NCBI GenBank assembly: GCA_910589275.1
Contig: CAJUTH010000004.1
Span: 62,001 to 126,000, forward strand
Reading direction: 5' to 3'
Length of the DNA stretch: 64,000 nucleotides
Origin: an uncultured Dorea sp.
GTDB lineage: Bacteria > Bacillota > Clostridia > Lachnospirales > Lachnospiraceae
Program-made: the position numbers and the translations under genes
The notes under the pieces: generated by a model
Told to the model about the DNA's origin: nothing
The model's database searches: none
Seen by the model: the letters and a program-made list of their open reading frames with translations, nothing else
Part shown: in pieces, positions 26,938 through 34,472 of the stretch
Layout: every line of letters starts with the position of its first letter
How positions within the stretch are numbered: the first letter of the stretch is position 1

Positions 26938-28329
26938 CTAAAATTTCATGTCTTCATATTTAATCAGATAGACCTCGCCCAGTTCTTTGGCAAGCTCAAT
27001 ACATGCTTCTGAAAATCCAGTCTTTGAGAACAGCATCAATACCTTTCTCCGGTAATGGAACAGCGTGCTTTTATGCTGCAGCCCCTTCAATTCCGCCCAT
27101 CCCACATCTTCGTTCCGCCATTTGCATTCCGCAAAAATTGCCTCATCCTGCTCATTATCCGCTATAATATCAATCTCCGTCTGGCTTTTGGTGGTTTTGT
27201 CCGTTCCCCACCAGCGCCCCATATCCGTAAACTCCACAGGCGCGCTCCCATTCAGATTCTCCTTCCACAGATACTGCTTGCAGATCTCTTCAAACACAAA
27301 TCCCATGTACGCCGGAATCTGCTCCTCGATCTTCTGGTATACCCTCTCGGCGGCTCCCCGCTCGATCAGCGACCTGTTCGACGGAACGAAGCGGTACCAG
27401 AACTGGAACATGGAGTCTGCCAGCTTATAGATCGTCTTTTTGGTGCTGGCTGTCTTATAAGGATATTCCTTTTCTATGATTCCCAGTGACAGCAGTTTGG
27501 AAATATAATTACTGACCGTGCTGTTATCCCCGATCCCGGACGTTCCGGCAATTTCACTAATCTTGCTGGAGCCGGTTGCAATGGAGCGGATAATCGCATT
27601 ATACTGCATGGGTTCCCTGCACTCCTGCTTGATCAGATTCTCCGGCTCTTCATATAAATAAGCGGACACCTCAAAGAAATTATTCTTAATATTCTCCTTC
27701 ATGCTCTTCTGGTCATTGATTTTAGACATATAAAGAGGTATCCCGCCGGACACTCCGTAAGCAAGGGCCAGTTCCTGTTTATCGAAATTCCGATAGTATT
27801 CTCCACACTCCGCAAACTGAAATGGCAGCAGCTTCATCTGCGCCGTCCGTCTTCCATAAAGCGGGCTCTGATAACCCAGCACCTGATTTTCCATAAACGA
27901 CAGCGACGAGCCGCACAGAATTAGCATTAACTTTGACTGTAAAAATTTATGATCGATCATAGCCGCCAGCAGCGAAGAAATTCCCGGATAGCAGTTTGCA
28001 AGATAGGGATACTCGTCTATGACGAGAATCAGCCTTTCCTTCAAAGACTGCTCCAGAACGTAGTCCATCGCATCCTGATAACTGTGAAAGGAAAATCTTG
28101 CCTCCGCCCCTGTAACCGCTGTCACAACCGCATTGCTGAACAGCTCCAAATTCTGTTTTTCATTGGAATCCAGACAGGAGTAGAACACCGCCCTCTTATC
28201 CTTGATAAACTCGTTTAATAAGCTGGTCTTCCCCACCCGCCTGCGTCCATAGACCACCACAAACTCAAAAGCTTCCTTCTGATACAGATTCTCTAAAATC
28301 CGTAATTCCTTTTCTCTTCCTACAAACAT
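26938..28329 (-). CDS. P-loop ATPase with DUF234/nuclease-like C-terminus
   Basis: 463 residues of the archaeal-type ATPase group common in anaerobes. It begins MFVGREKELRIL, has Walker A YGRRRVGKTSLL, Walker B LILVIDEYPYLA and sensor LMLILCGSSLSFM, then a winged helix (about 255-310). The C-terminal DUF234-type domain contains EIDIIADN...AIFAECKW, a pattern like a PD-(D/E)XK nuclease. The ATG at 28329 was chosen since GGGGA lies six bases before it. The function of the family is unsettled; mobile or defence roles have been suggested. Confidence 0.78.
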   Translation of the reverse strand: MFVGREKELRILENLYQKEAFEFVVVYGRRRVGKTSLLNEFIKDKRAVFYSCLDSNEKQNLELFSNAVVTAVTGAEARFSFHSYQDAMDYVLEQSLKERLILVIDEYPYLANCYPGISSLLAAMIDHKFLQSKLMLILCGSSLSFMENQVLGYQSPLYGRRTAQMKLLPFQFAECGEYYRNFDKQELALAYGVSGGIPLYMSKINDQKSMKENIKNNFFEVSAYLYEEPENLIKQECREPMQYNAIIRSIATGSSKISEIAGTSGIGDNSTVSNYISKLLSLGIIEKEYPYKTASTKKTIYKLADSMFQFWYRFVPSNRSLIERGAAERVYQKIEEQIPAYMGFVFEEICKQYLWKENLNGSAPVEFTDMGRWWGTDKTTKSQTEIDIIADNEQDEAIFAECKWRNEDVGWAELKGLQHKSTLFHYRRKVLMLFSKTGFSEACIELAKELGEVYLIKYEDMKF

Positions 28330-28389
28330 TTCCATTCCCCATTTCAATAAAAACAAAGAATACATCCTCATTCGGCCTAAAGCTACGCA

Positions 28390-28445
28390 TAGTTATTCAT
28401 AAAAAAACTTTATTACAAAAAAGTTAATCGTAATAAACTTTATTT
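28390..28445. promoter_or_regulatory. AT-rich inverted repeat upstream of the ATPase gene
   Basis: CTTTATTAC and GTAATAAA form an inverted repeat around AAAAAAGTTAATC, in the promoter position for the ATPase gene at 26938-28329. It could be an operator; no regulator can be named. Confidence 0.35.
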
Positions 28446-28502
28446 CGTTTTCCTAAATTGTATTCTCTTTTGCAGTATTTGTCAAGTCCTCAAACCCTAT
28501 AC

Positions 28503-28551
28503 AAAAAAAAGACGGCTGCATCATTTTATTTTCTGCCTCCGTCTCTTTTTT
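28503..28551 (-). terminator. Terminator of the BMC operon
   Basis: Minus-strand AAAGAGACGG pairs with CCGTCTTTTTTTT across a loop of about 23 bases and is followed by eight T. It is placed 34 bases past the pta stop codon, the last gene of the BMC operon. Confidence 0.7.
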
Positions 28552-28584
28552 GGGCTGTATACTTTTACTCTATCCGCTTTGTTC

Positions 28585-29568
28585 CTACGCCTGCAGGCAT
28601 GTGACTGCCACTACCCCGACGATATCCTCCGCCGTACATCCTCTGGACAGATCATTGACCGGCCGTCTTAATCCTTGTGTGACCGGTCCATAGGCTTCCG
28701 CCTTCGCCAGTCTCTGTACCAGCTTATATCCGATGTTCCCACTGTTTAAATCCGGGAATATCAAAACGTTTGCATTACCCGCCACATTGCTGCCTCTGCT
28801 TTTCATACTGGCAACTTTCGGCTCCACCGCCGCGTCTACCTGCAGTTCTCCGTCTATCTTGAGATTCGGATACTGTTCCTTCACCCTTTTTGCGGCTGAA
28901 ATAATCGGCTGCAGGCGTTCGTTTTTTGCGCTTCCTTTCGTGGAATAGGACAACATCGCCACCACCGGCTCGCCCTCTGTGAGCTGCTCAAAGCTCTTTG
29001 CCGAGGCGGCCGCAATGTCCACTAACTGATCCTCTGTCGGAAATTCCACCAGCCCGGAATCTGCAAATAGAAATACGCCGTTATCTCCATATTCACAGTC
29101 CGGAACTACCATCAGGAAAAATGCGGATACCGTCTTGGTTCCCGGTGCCGTCCTGACGATCTGAAGAGCGGGCCTTAAGGTATCTCCCGTAGAATGGCAT
29201 GCACCCGCCACCATTCCGTCCACTTTTCCTTTGTGAACCAGCATGGCGCCATAGTAAAGCGGATCCTGCAAAAGTCCGCAGGCTTTCTCCCTTGTCATCC
29301 CCTTGTTCTTCCGGAGCTCATAAAGTTCCTCCGCCATTTCTTCAAATCCCGGACTATTCTTATAGTCCAGAATCTCGATCCCGGGGCGCTTAAGCCTCTG
29401 CTGTCCGGGCATTTCCTTTCCATTGTCCGAAAGCAGCAGAACCCTAGCTATCCTCTCTTCTGCAATCATTACTGCGGCGGTGGCGACCCGCTCGTCATAG
29501 CTCTCCGGCAGCACGATCAGGCAGTTTTTCTTTGACGCCCTTTCCTTAATCTGCTCCATAAATCCCAT
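28585..29568 (-). CDS. pta: Phosphate acetyltransferase in the BMC operon
   Basis: Converts acetyl-CoA and phosphate to acetyl-phosphate and CoA. The 327 residues match the short, single-domain Pta family (LPESYDERVATAA at the start, MVAGACHSTGDTLRPALQI, and the final RPVNDLSRGCTAEDIVG). Last gene of the BMC operon, 21 bases after a pentamer shell gene. Many BMCs use the unrelated PduL here, so a classical Pta is notable. It begins MGFMEQIKERASKK; whether this short helix targets it to the shell is uncertain. Confidence 0.93.
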   Translation of the reverse strand: MGFMEQIKERASKKNCLIVLPESYDERVATAAVMIAEERIARVLLLSDNGKEMPGQQRLKRPGIEILDYKNSPGFEEMAEELYELRKNKGMTREKACGLLQDPLYYGAMLVHKGKVDGMVAGACHSTGDTLRPALQIVRTAPGTKTVSAFFLMVVPDCEYGDNGVFLFADSGLVEFPTEDQLVDIAAASAKSFEQLTEGEPVVAMLSYSTKGSAKNERLQPIISAAKRVKEQYPNLKIDGELQVDAAVEPKVASMKSRGSNVAGNANVLIFPDLNSGNIGYKLVQRLAKAEAYGPVTQGLRRPVNDLSRGCTAEDIVGVVAVTCLQA

Positions 29569-29589
29569 AAAACCAGTACCTCCGTTTCT

Positions 29590-29883
29590 CTAGTGCAGGC
29601 TGCCCTCTGTCGTATGAATGCTGTCAATGATGGCAATTACCGTCCGGTCGATCGGCCCCAGATGATCGCAGCGCGCCGCAAGTCTTGCAGAACCGCCTTC
29701 CTGAATGATCAGGACATAATCCCCAACGCCCGCGTCCGCATCCGCCCCGTCGCAGACAACCATTTCATTCCCATACAGCTCCCCATCCAAGTCCACTGCA
29801 CGGACGATCAGCAGTTTCTGGCCTTTATAATCATCATGCTTCTGTGTGGACACCACGTTCCCAACGACCTTTGCTATTACCAT
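29590..29883 (-). CDS. BMC pentamer shell protein (EutN/CcmL family), copy 3
   Basis: 97-residue beta-barrel vertex protein that closes the corners of the shell as pentamers. It starts MVIAKVVGNVVSTQKHDDYKG and ends VIAIIDSIHTTEG, the family landmarks (KVVGNVV...IIDSI). Third of three different pentamer paralogues in this operon, 20 bases downstream of the second. Confidence 0.9.
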   Translation of the reverse strand: MVIAKVVGNVVSTQKHDDYKGQKLLIVRAVDLDGELYGNEMVVCDGADADAGVGDYVLIIQEGGSARLAARCDHLGPIDRTVIAIIDSIHTTEGSLH

Positions 29884-29903
29884 ATCTCTGTCTCCATGCC
29901 CTT

Positions 29904-30170
29904 CTAAACCGAATACATACTGTCAATAATCGCCGTGATCCCCGCGTCGCAGCAGGCTTCCGGATCCGGAAGGCAGAAGGCTCCTTCCTTGCTGGTTGCG
30001 TAAATGACGGTCTCGCCGATTCCGCTGCCAATTGCATCGCCCGCGACGATCGGAGTCCCGGTATCCTCTCCTTTTGAATTACAAGGCTGAATGACCATCA
30101 GCCGGACCCCAGACAGTCTCTCATCTTTTTTCGTTGCAACTACCGTGCCGATCACCTTCGCAATCTGCAT
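29904..30170 (-). CDS. BMC pentamer shell protein (EutN/CcmL family), copy 2
   Basis: 88-residue vertex protein starting MQIAKVIGTVVATKKDERL and ending ITAIIDSMYSV. The ATG at 30170 has GGGTGAG just upstream; a GTG at 30179 would add only three residues. Cysteines CC near residue 76 and C near 67 are unusual for the family. It is 75 bases downstream of rpiB. Confidence 0.9.
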   Translation of the reverse strand: MQIAKVIGTVVATKKDERLSGVRLMVIQPCNSKGEDTGTPIVAGDAIGSGIGETVIYATSKEGAFCLPDPEACCDAGITAIIDSMYSV

Positions 30171-30245
30171 CTTTCTCACCCGCTTTCATCCGTTTCATTC
30201 CCACAGCCAGATCCCGGCATGACGCCTGATCTTCCCTGCAATGCA

Positions 30246-30704
30246 TCACCGGCAGCATCCAAGGATCCTTCTCTCTATCTCATTGATCTGATTGACCCTC
30301 TGGATATTCCGGTCCCCGGATAAATCCGTTTCCAGCCAGGTTTTAATCACTTCCTTCGCGACTCCGTCCCCGATGATCAGACTTCCGATACAGAGTACGT
30401 TCGTGCCGTTGTGAAGCTTGGCGTTGCGCGCAGAGTAAATCTCATTCGCGACTGCCGCACGGACTCCCGGCACCTTATTGCACATAACGGACGAGCCGAT
30501 TCCTACCGCGTCAATCATAATCCCATACTCGCATTCCTTCGAGGAAACCGCCGCCGCAACCTGAAATGCATAATCCGGATAGTCGCACCGCTCGGTGCTA
30601 AAGGTTCCCACGTCCATGCATTCATATCCCAGCCCGCCAATGTACTGTTTCATTCTTTCCTTTAATTCATATCCGCCGTGGTCGGCGCCAATTGCTATTT
30701 TCAT
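30246..30704 (-). CDS. rpiB: RpiB/LacAB-family sugar-phosphate isomerase, altered active site
   Basis: 152 residues of the RpiB fold (MKIAIGADHGGYELKERM, phosphate loop later at VPGVRAAVANEIYSA). RpiB enzymes interconvert aldose and ketose phosphates such as ribose-5- and ribulose-5-phosphate. The canonical active-site cysteine of CGTGIG is replaced: here it reads IDAVGIGSS with Asp65. The usual GRH near the end is GDRNIQRV. Substrate or chemistry may therefore differ from housekeeping RpiB. Overlaps the pentamer gene at 30701 by four bases (ATGA). Confidence 0.85.
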   Translation of the reverse strand: MKIAIGADHGGYELKERMKQYIGGLGYECMDVGTFSTERCDYPDYAFQVAAAVSSKECEYGIMIDAVGIGSSVMCNKVPGVRAAVANEIYSARNAKLHNGTNVLCIGSLIIGDGVAKEVIKTWLETDLSGDRNIQRVNQINEIERRILGCCR

Positions 30705-31012
30705 TGGGAACCGCCTCCTTTATATTTTTCAAATACCTGCCTGCCGTTGATGTCAATGTAGTCCACAACAGCCATGATCGTCGCGTCTACCGGCATATTC
30801 GCAGTCACCGCCGTCTGCCTTGCGGAGCTTCCTCCGACCACCAGAACAACCTCCGACTCCCCGGCTCCCACCGCGTCGATGGCAACCACCGGCTTTCCTT
30901 CATTTTCCAGTGTCAGCAGGCTGATCGGCTGCACCACCAGAAGCTTTAAGCCCACCAGCTTCTGCTCCTTGCAGGTACACACCGCGCTTCCGATTATTTT
31001 CGCTGCATACAT
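30701..31012 (-). CDS. BMC pentamer shell protein (EutN/CcmL family), copy 1
   Basis: 103-residue vertex protein (MYAAKIIGSAVCTCKEQKL ... MAVVDYIDINGRQVF) with a short C-terminal extension KYKGGGSQ. It follows the Fe-S-tailed aldolase gene by 14 bases and overlaps rpiB by four, so aldolase, pentamer and isomerase are translationally linked. Confidence 0.9.
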   Translation of the reverse strand: MYAAKIIGSAVCTCKEQKLVGLKLLVVQPISLLTLENEGKPVVAIDAVGAGESEVVLVVGGSSARQTAVTANMPVDATIMAVVDYIDINGRQVFEKYKGGGSQ

Positions 31013-31026
31013 AAACGCACCGTCCT

Positions 31027-31866
31027 CTAATAATTATTTGCAGCTACGATATCCACTCTTCCTGAAGGGCATTTCTGCCTGCAGGCGCCGCAGCCGGTGC
31101 ATGCGTGGCCCGCCGCTTCCGGCGCGCCGGATAGGATTCCCTTTGCGCTGCTGGTTCCAATTCGCGTCGCCCCTGCGTCGATCATAGCCTTTGCCGTCTG
31201 ATAATCACGAACGCCGCCGGAGGCTTTCACTCCCATATCAGGGCCGACGGTCTGGCGCATCAGCCGGATGTCTTCCACCTTTGCTCCGCCTGTGGAGAAA
31301 CCGGTAGAGGTCTTCACAAAGTCTGCTCCCGCAAGTTTTGCGATCGTACAAACCTTTACCTTTTCTTCATCGGTAAGCAGGCAGGTCTCGATAATCACCT
31401 TCACCAGAGCCTTACCCCTAGCCGCAACAACCACCTCTTCAATGTCCTTCTTTACATACTGCCATTCTCCGGCTTTTACCGCGCCCACATTGACCACCAT
31501 ATCCACTTCATCGGCGCCTTTTTTGATCGCGTCAATTGTCTCCGCCGCCTTGGTATTCGTGGTACAGGCTCCTAAGGGAAATCCGATTACGCAGCAGGTC
31601 TTCACACCGGAACCGGCAAGCTCCTTTGCCACCAGCGGCACATACCATGAGTTTACACATACGGAAGCTGTTTTGTATTCCCTTGCTTCTTTGCAAATTG
31701 CCAGAATCTGCTCTGGTGTCGCGTCCGCCTTTAGCAGAGTGTCATCCAGATACTTCGCCATGTCCATATGGGAGGAGGAACTGCCTGCAGAAATAAAATT
31801 AGTATCAGAAGAAACTTTATTGTATATTTCGTCGGTAATCTCCGCAATTAATTTTTCTATATCCAT
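31027..31866 (-). CDS. deoC: BMC deoxyribose-phosphate aldolase with ferredoxin-like Cys tail
   Basis: Signature enzyme of the locus: cleaves 2-deoxyribose-5-phosphate (or a related sugar phosphate) to acetaldehyde and glyceraldehyde-3-phosphate. The ATG at 31866 ([18 protein letters not shown]) is used because AAAGGAG stands 10 bases before it, versus none for the ATG at 31875. The order is an N-terminal amphipathic targeting helix, a Ser-rich linker (about 25-38), then a complete DERA barrel with lysines in [21 protein letters not shown] and VKASGGVRD. An extra tail (about 250-279) follows with Cys256, Cys259, Cys262 and Cys266 in [12 protein letters not shown]. That spacing is the classic single [4Fe-4S] site and is not part of normal DERA. 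Confidence 0.93.
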   Translation of the reverse strand: MDIEKLIAEITDEIYNKVSSDTNFISAGSSSSHMDMAKYLDDTLLKADATPEQILAICKEAREYKTASVCVNSWYVPLVAKELAGSGVKTCCVIGFPLGACTTNTKAAETIDAIKKGADEVDMVVNVGAVKAGEWQYVKKDIEEVVVAARGKALVKVIIETCLLTDEEKVKVCTIAKLAGADFVKTSTGFSTGGAKVEDIRLMRQTVGPDMGVKASGGVRDYQTAKAMIDAGATRIGTSSAKGILSGAPEAAGHACTGCGACRQKCPSGRVDIVAANNY

Positions 31867-31905
31867 ATTTTTCATCTCCTTTATCGTATCACCGTCCTAT
31901 GCAGA

Positions 31906-32181
31906 TCATGCCTGCGGCAAGATCCCTTCCACGTCGTCATGCGGACTTGCGATCACATGTACGGATACTACTTCGCCCACGCGTTTTGCAGAAGACGCGC
32001 CTGCCTCTACAGAAGCCTTCACCGCCCCTACGTCTCCGCGCACCATAACCGTTACCAGTCCGGAACCGATCTTTTCCTTTCCTACAAGACGTACATTTGC
32101 CGCTTTTACCATGGCGTCCGCCGCCTCAACTGCTCCTACCAGCCCTCTTGTCTCAATCATTCCCAATGCTTCCTTTGCCAT
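31906..32181 (-). CDS. BMC hexamer shell protein (PduA-like), copy 2
   Basis: 91 residues, one BMC domain, forming hexagonal shell tiles. [20 protein letters not shown] opens the fold, and KIGSGLV marks the pore loop as in PduA. It differs from copy 1 at few positions (Thr/Lys12 region, Val/Leu, Val/Ser before [15 protein letters not shown]) and lacks its charged tail. It lies between hexamer copy 1 and the aldolase gene. Confidence 0.95.
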   Translation of the reverse strand: MAKEALGMIETRGLVGAVEAADAMVKAANVRLVGKEKIGSGLVTVMVRGDVGAVKASVEAGASSAKRVGEVVSVHVIASPHDDVEGILPQA

Positions 32182-32217
32182 TGTAATTCCCTCCGTTTTT
32201 TCTATTTTATCTGGTTT

Positions 32218-32517
32218 CTATTTTTTACTGGATGCTTTTTGTCCGGCCTGTGGTAAAATCCCCTCCACGTCGTCATGCGGACTTGCGATCACATGGGAAG
32301 AAACAAGCTCGCCCACACGTTTTGCCGCGGAAGCGCCCGCTTCTACAGAAGCTTTGACCGCCCCTACGTCTCCGCGTACCATAACCGTTACCAGCCCGGA
32401 ACCGATCTGCTCCTTGCCCGCCAGACGCACGTTTGCCGCCTTTACCATGGCATCCGCTGCCTCAATTGCTCCTACCAAACCTTTTGTTTCAATCATTCCC
32501 AATGCTTCTTTTGCCAT
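32218..32517 (-). CDS. BMC hexamer shell protein (PduA-like), copy 1
   Basis: 98 residues, one BMC domain with [11 protein letters not shown] pore loop and C-terminal extension GQKASSKK. The ATG at 32517 ([13 protein letters not shown]) is eight bases from AGAGGTG and matches copy 2; an in-frame ATG at 32526 is too close to that site. Two nearly equal hexamer proteins next to each other point to recent duplication or mixed tiles. Confidence 0.94.
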   Translation of the reverse strand: MAKEALGMIETKGLVGAIEAADAMVKAANVRLAGKEQIGSGLVTVMVRGDVGAVKASVEAGASAAKRVGELVSSHVIASPHDDVEGILPQAGQKASSKK

Positions 32518-32577
32518 TTCATTCACCTCTTACTAGTTTTTGCGTTTTATTAGTTCTCATCTATCAACACTTTATCC

Positions 32578-33126
32578 TTACAATAAAGCCTGATACAAAT
32601 CCGGATGCAGGGATGGAACAACCGTAATATTTAAGACCATTCCTTCCTTTGCAAGCCTCGCTCTGGCGTAATCCGCAGCCGTAGATACATCGCTGACCTT
32701 TCCTGTCACGACCACAAATGCCTTTCCTCCAAGACCTCTTCCCAATCTTACCTCAATCAGATCCACTGCCGCGCTCTTGACTGCATAGTCCGCCGCAAGT
32801 ACCGCGCTGGCAAGGGAAAATGTCTCGATCACTCCCACCGCTTCTCTCTGTTCGGGAGCGGACGTCCGCATAATCGCAGGTATGACCTCCCCCGCAACGC
32901 TGGGAATCAGCATCGTATCAACCACCTTGTCTCTGCCCTCTGCTTTTCCTGCTGCCACCGCCGTCTCTACACCGGCGGTATCTCCCGCTACTATGACAAT
33001 GAATTTTCCCGGACATGTGGGCTGAGCCACAACCAAATCTACATCCGCCGCCTTGAGCATCGCGTCGCCTGCCACCACTCCGGCTGCTACACTATTTAAT
33101 TCTACAGCTCCTATTGATACTCCCAT
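32578..33126 (-). CDS. BMC trimer shell protein, PduT-like with pore cysteine
   Basis: 182 residues made of two BMC domains in tandem (about 1-90 and 95-182), forming pseudo-hexameric trimers. Residues 35-41 read QPTCPGK with Cys38, the position and motif by which PduT holds a [4Fe-4S] cluster at the trimer axis. It sits directly after the PduS-like gene (10 bases), its known partner type. This suggests an electron path through the shell. Confidence 0.93.
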   Translation of the reverse strand: MGVSIGAVELNSVAAGVVAGDAMLKAADVDLVVAQPTCPGKFIVIVAGDTAGVETAVAAGKAEGRDKVVDTMLIPSVAGEVIPAIMRTSAPEQREAVGVIETFSLASAVLAADYAVKSAAVDLIEVRLGRGLGGKAFVVVTGKVSDVSTAADYARARLAKEGMVLNITVVPSLHPDLYQALL

Positions 33127-33136
33127 GATTCACTCC

Positions 33137-34462
33137 TTAAGCTCCTATAATATCAATATAGTCCTTACTTACAGTTACAACCCGGCCGCTCATGGAGGCA
33201 TGGACGGGGGCTCCTAACGCTCCTTCCGGAACCTGTCCGATGCATTGTCCTTCTCTCACGGTATCTCCTTCCATCACTGCCGGCACACAAGGCGCGCCGA
33301 TATGCTGTTTCAGCATAATCCTGACCGCTCCCGGTGCATCATAGGAATCCACATAAGGAACCTCCCTGTCGTATTCTGTGAGCCCCATTCTCTGGATCAC
33401 TCGTTTTGACGGAACCTTTGTATCCTCCCGGAACAGGTTCACCGGCTCCGGCTCCCGGCTGGCGGTTACCTTTTTCGCCAGCAGTTCCGTCCGCATTCTG
33501 GAAATAAACCTGCTGGGACTAAGTCCCATATTGCAGCCCACATAGGTACAGAGTCCGCAATTGCAGCACCCCAGTACGGCATTGCCGTCAGCCAATACGC
33601 CCGCGGCGCCAAAGGTCAGAGCCTGCATCACCTTATGGGGCTGAACCCCCAGGCCGAGATTGCTCCGGGGACATACCAGCGTACAGTAATTGCACTGACA
33701 GCAGGCAGCTTTCGCGATCTTAAGCTCTTGGTCCAGACTGGATGTTTTCCTGCGGATCAGTTCATGATCTGCGGGCAGGACAACAACGCCATTTGTCGTC
33801 TTTGTCACAAATTCTTTGGAGAGATCCTCTGTGGCCCTTCCCATCAGCGGCCCGCCGATAACCACCGTGTATTCCTCACAGCTTGCCCCGCCGGCCAGTT
33901 CCAGCAGATAGGAAACCGCTGTGCCCACAGGCACTGTGGCCGTAAAGGGTGAAGAAACCGCCCCGGTTACCGTAACATTTCTCCGGATCACCGGCATGCT
34001 TTCCACCGCTTCCGCCACATGATACGCAGTCTGTGCATTGATGACCACGCAGCCTGCCGTGATGGGAAGCTTCCCTACCGGTATGGTTCGTCCGGTTACC
34101 TCATAAATGATCTGCTGTTCGTCTCCCGCCGGATAATAATTCTCCAGCAAATGTACCTCTATATTCTCTTTTCCTGCCGCCGCGCTCTCAAGCGCGTTTA
34201 CCGCCGCCTTGTTCTTCTGTTTGACTGCAAACACTCCATGCTTTGCTCCGGTGCAGTCCATCACTGCCTTAAGTCCCGCTGCGATCCTGTCTCCGTGCCG
34301 TTCCATCAGATACTTATCGGATTTGATCAGGGGTTCGCATTCCGCGCAGTTTACAATCACATATTCCGCTTCGCAGGCAATTTTGACGTGGGTGGGAAAT
34401 CCCGCACCCCCGGCGCCGACTACGCCAGCCTGTTTTATTTTTTCTAACACCAGTCCATTCAT
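33137..34462 (-). CDS. PduS/RnfC-like flavo-iron-sulfur protein
   Basis: 441 residues. It starts MNGLVLEKIKQAGVVGAGGAG at 34462, after AAGAGG; the longer frame to 34621 runs into the aldehyde dehydrogenase gene and is rejected. An NADH/FMN-binding RnfC-like part (GAGGAGFPTHVK, NCAECEPLIKSD) is followed by two cysteine clusters (CCQCNYCTLVCP and CCNCGLCTYVGC) and a C-terminal barrel/SLBB-like part. PduS proteins oxidise or reduce NAD(H) or cobalamin with electrons crossing the shell. Here no B12 enzyme is encoded, so recycling of NADH from the aldehyde dehydrogenase is the likelier role. Confidence 0.9.
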   Translation of the reverse strand: MNGLVLEKIKQAGVVGAGGAGFPTHVKIACEAEYVIVNCAECEPLIKSDKYLMERHGDRIAAGLKAVMDCTGAKHGVFAVKQKNKAAVNALESAAAGKENIEVHLLENYYPAGDEQQIIYEVTGRTIPVGKLPITAGCVVINAQTAYHVAEAVESMPVIRRNVTVTGAVSSPFTATVPVGTAVSYLLELAGGASCEEYTVVIGGPLMGRATEDLSKEFVTKTTNGVVVLPADHELIRRKTSSLDQELKIAKAACCQCNYCTLVCPRSNLGLGVQPHKVMQALTFGAAGVLADGNAVLGCCNCGLCTYVGCNMGLSPSRFISRMRTELLAKKVTASREPEPVNLFREDTKVPSKRVIQRMGLTEYDREVPYVDSYDAPGAVRIMLKQHIGAPCVPAVMEGDTVREGQCIGQVPEGALGAPVHASMSGRVVTVSKDYIDIIGA

Positions 34463-34472
34463 ATCCAACCTC

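Noticed and set aside
31268..32536. A 422-codon plus-strand open frame opposite the aldolase and hexamer shell genes
   Set aside because: It is the antisense shadow of conserved genes; its product is Ser/Thr/Pro-rich with internal repeats that simply mirror the two duplicated hexamer genes.
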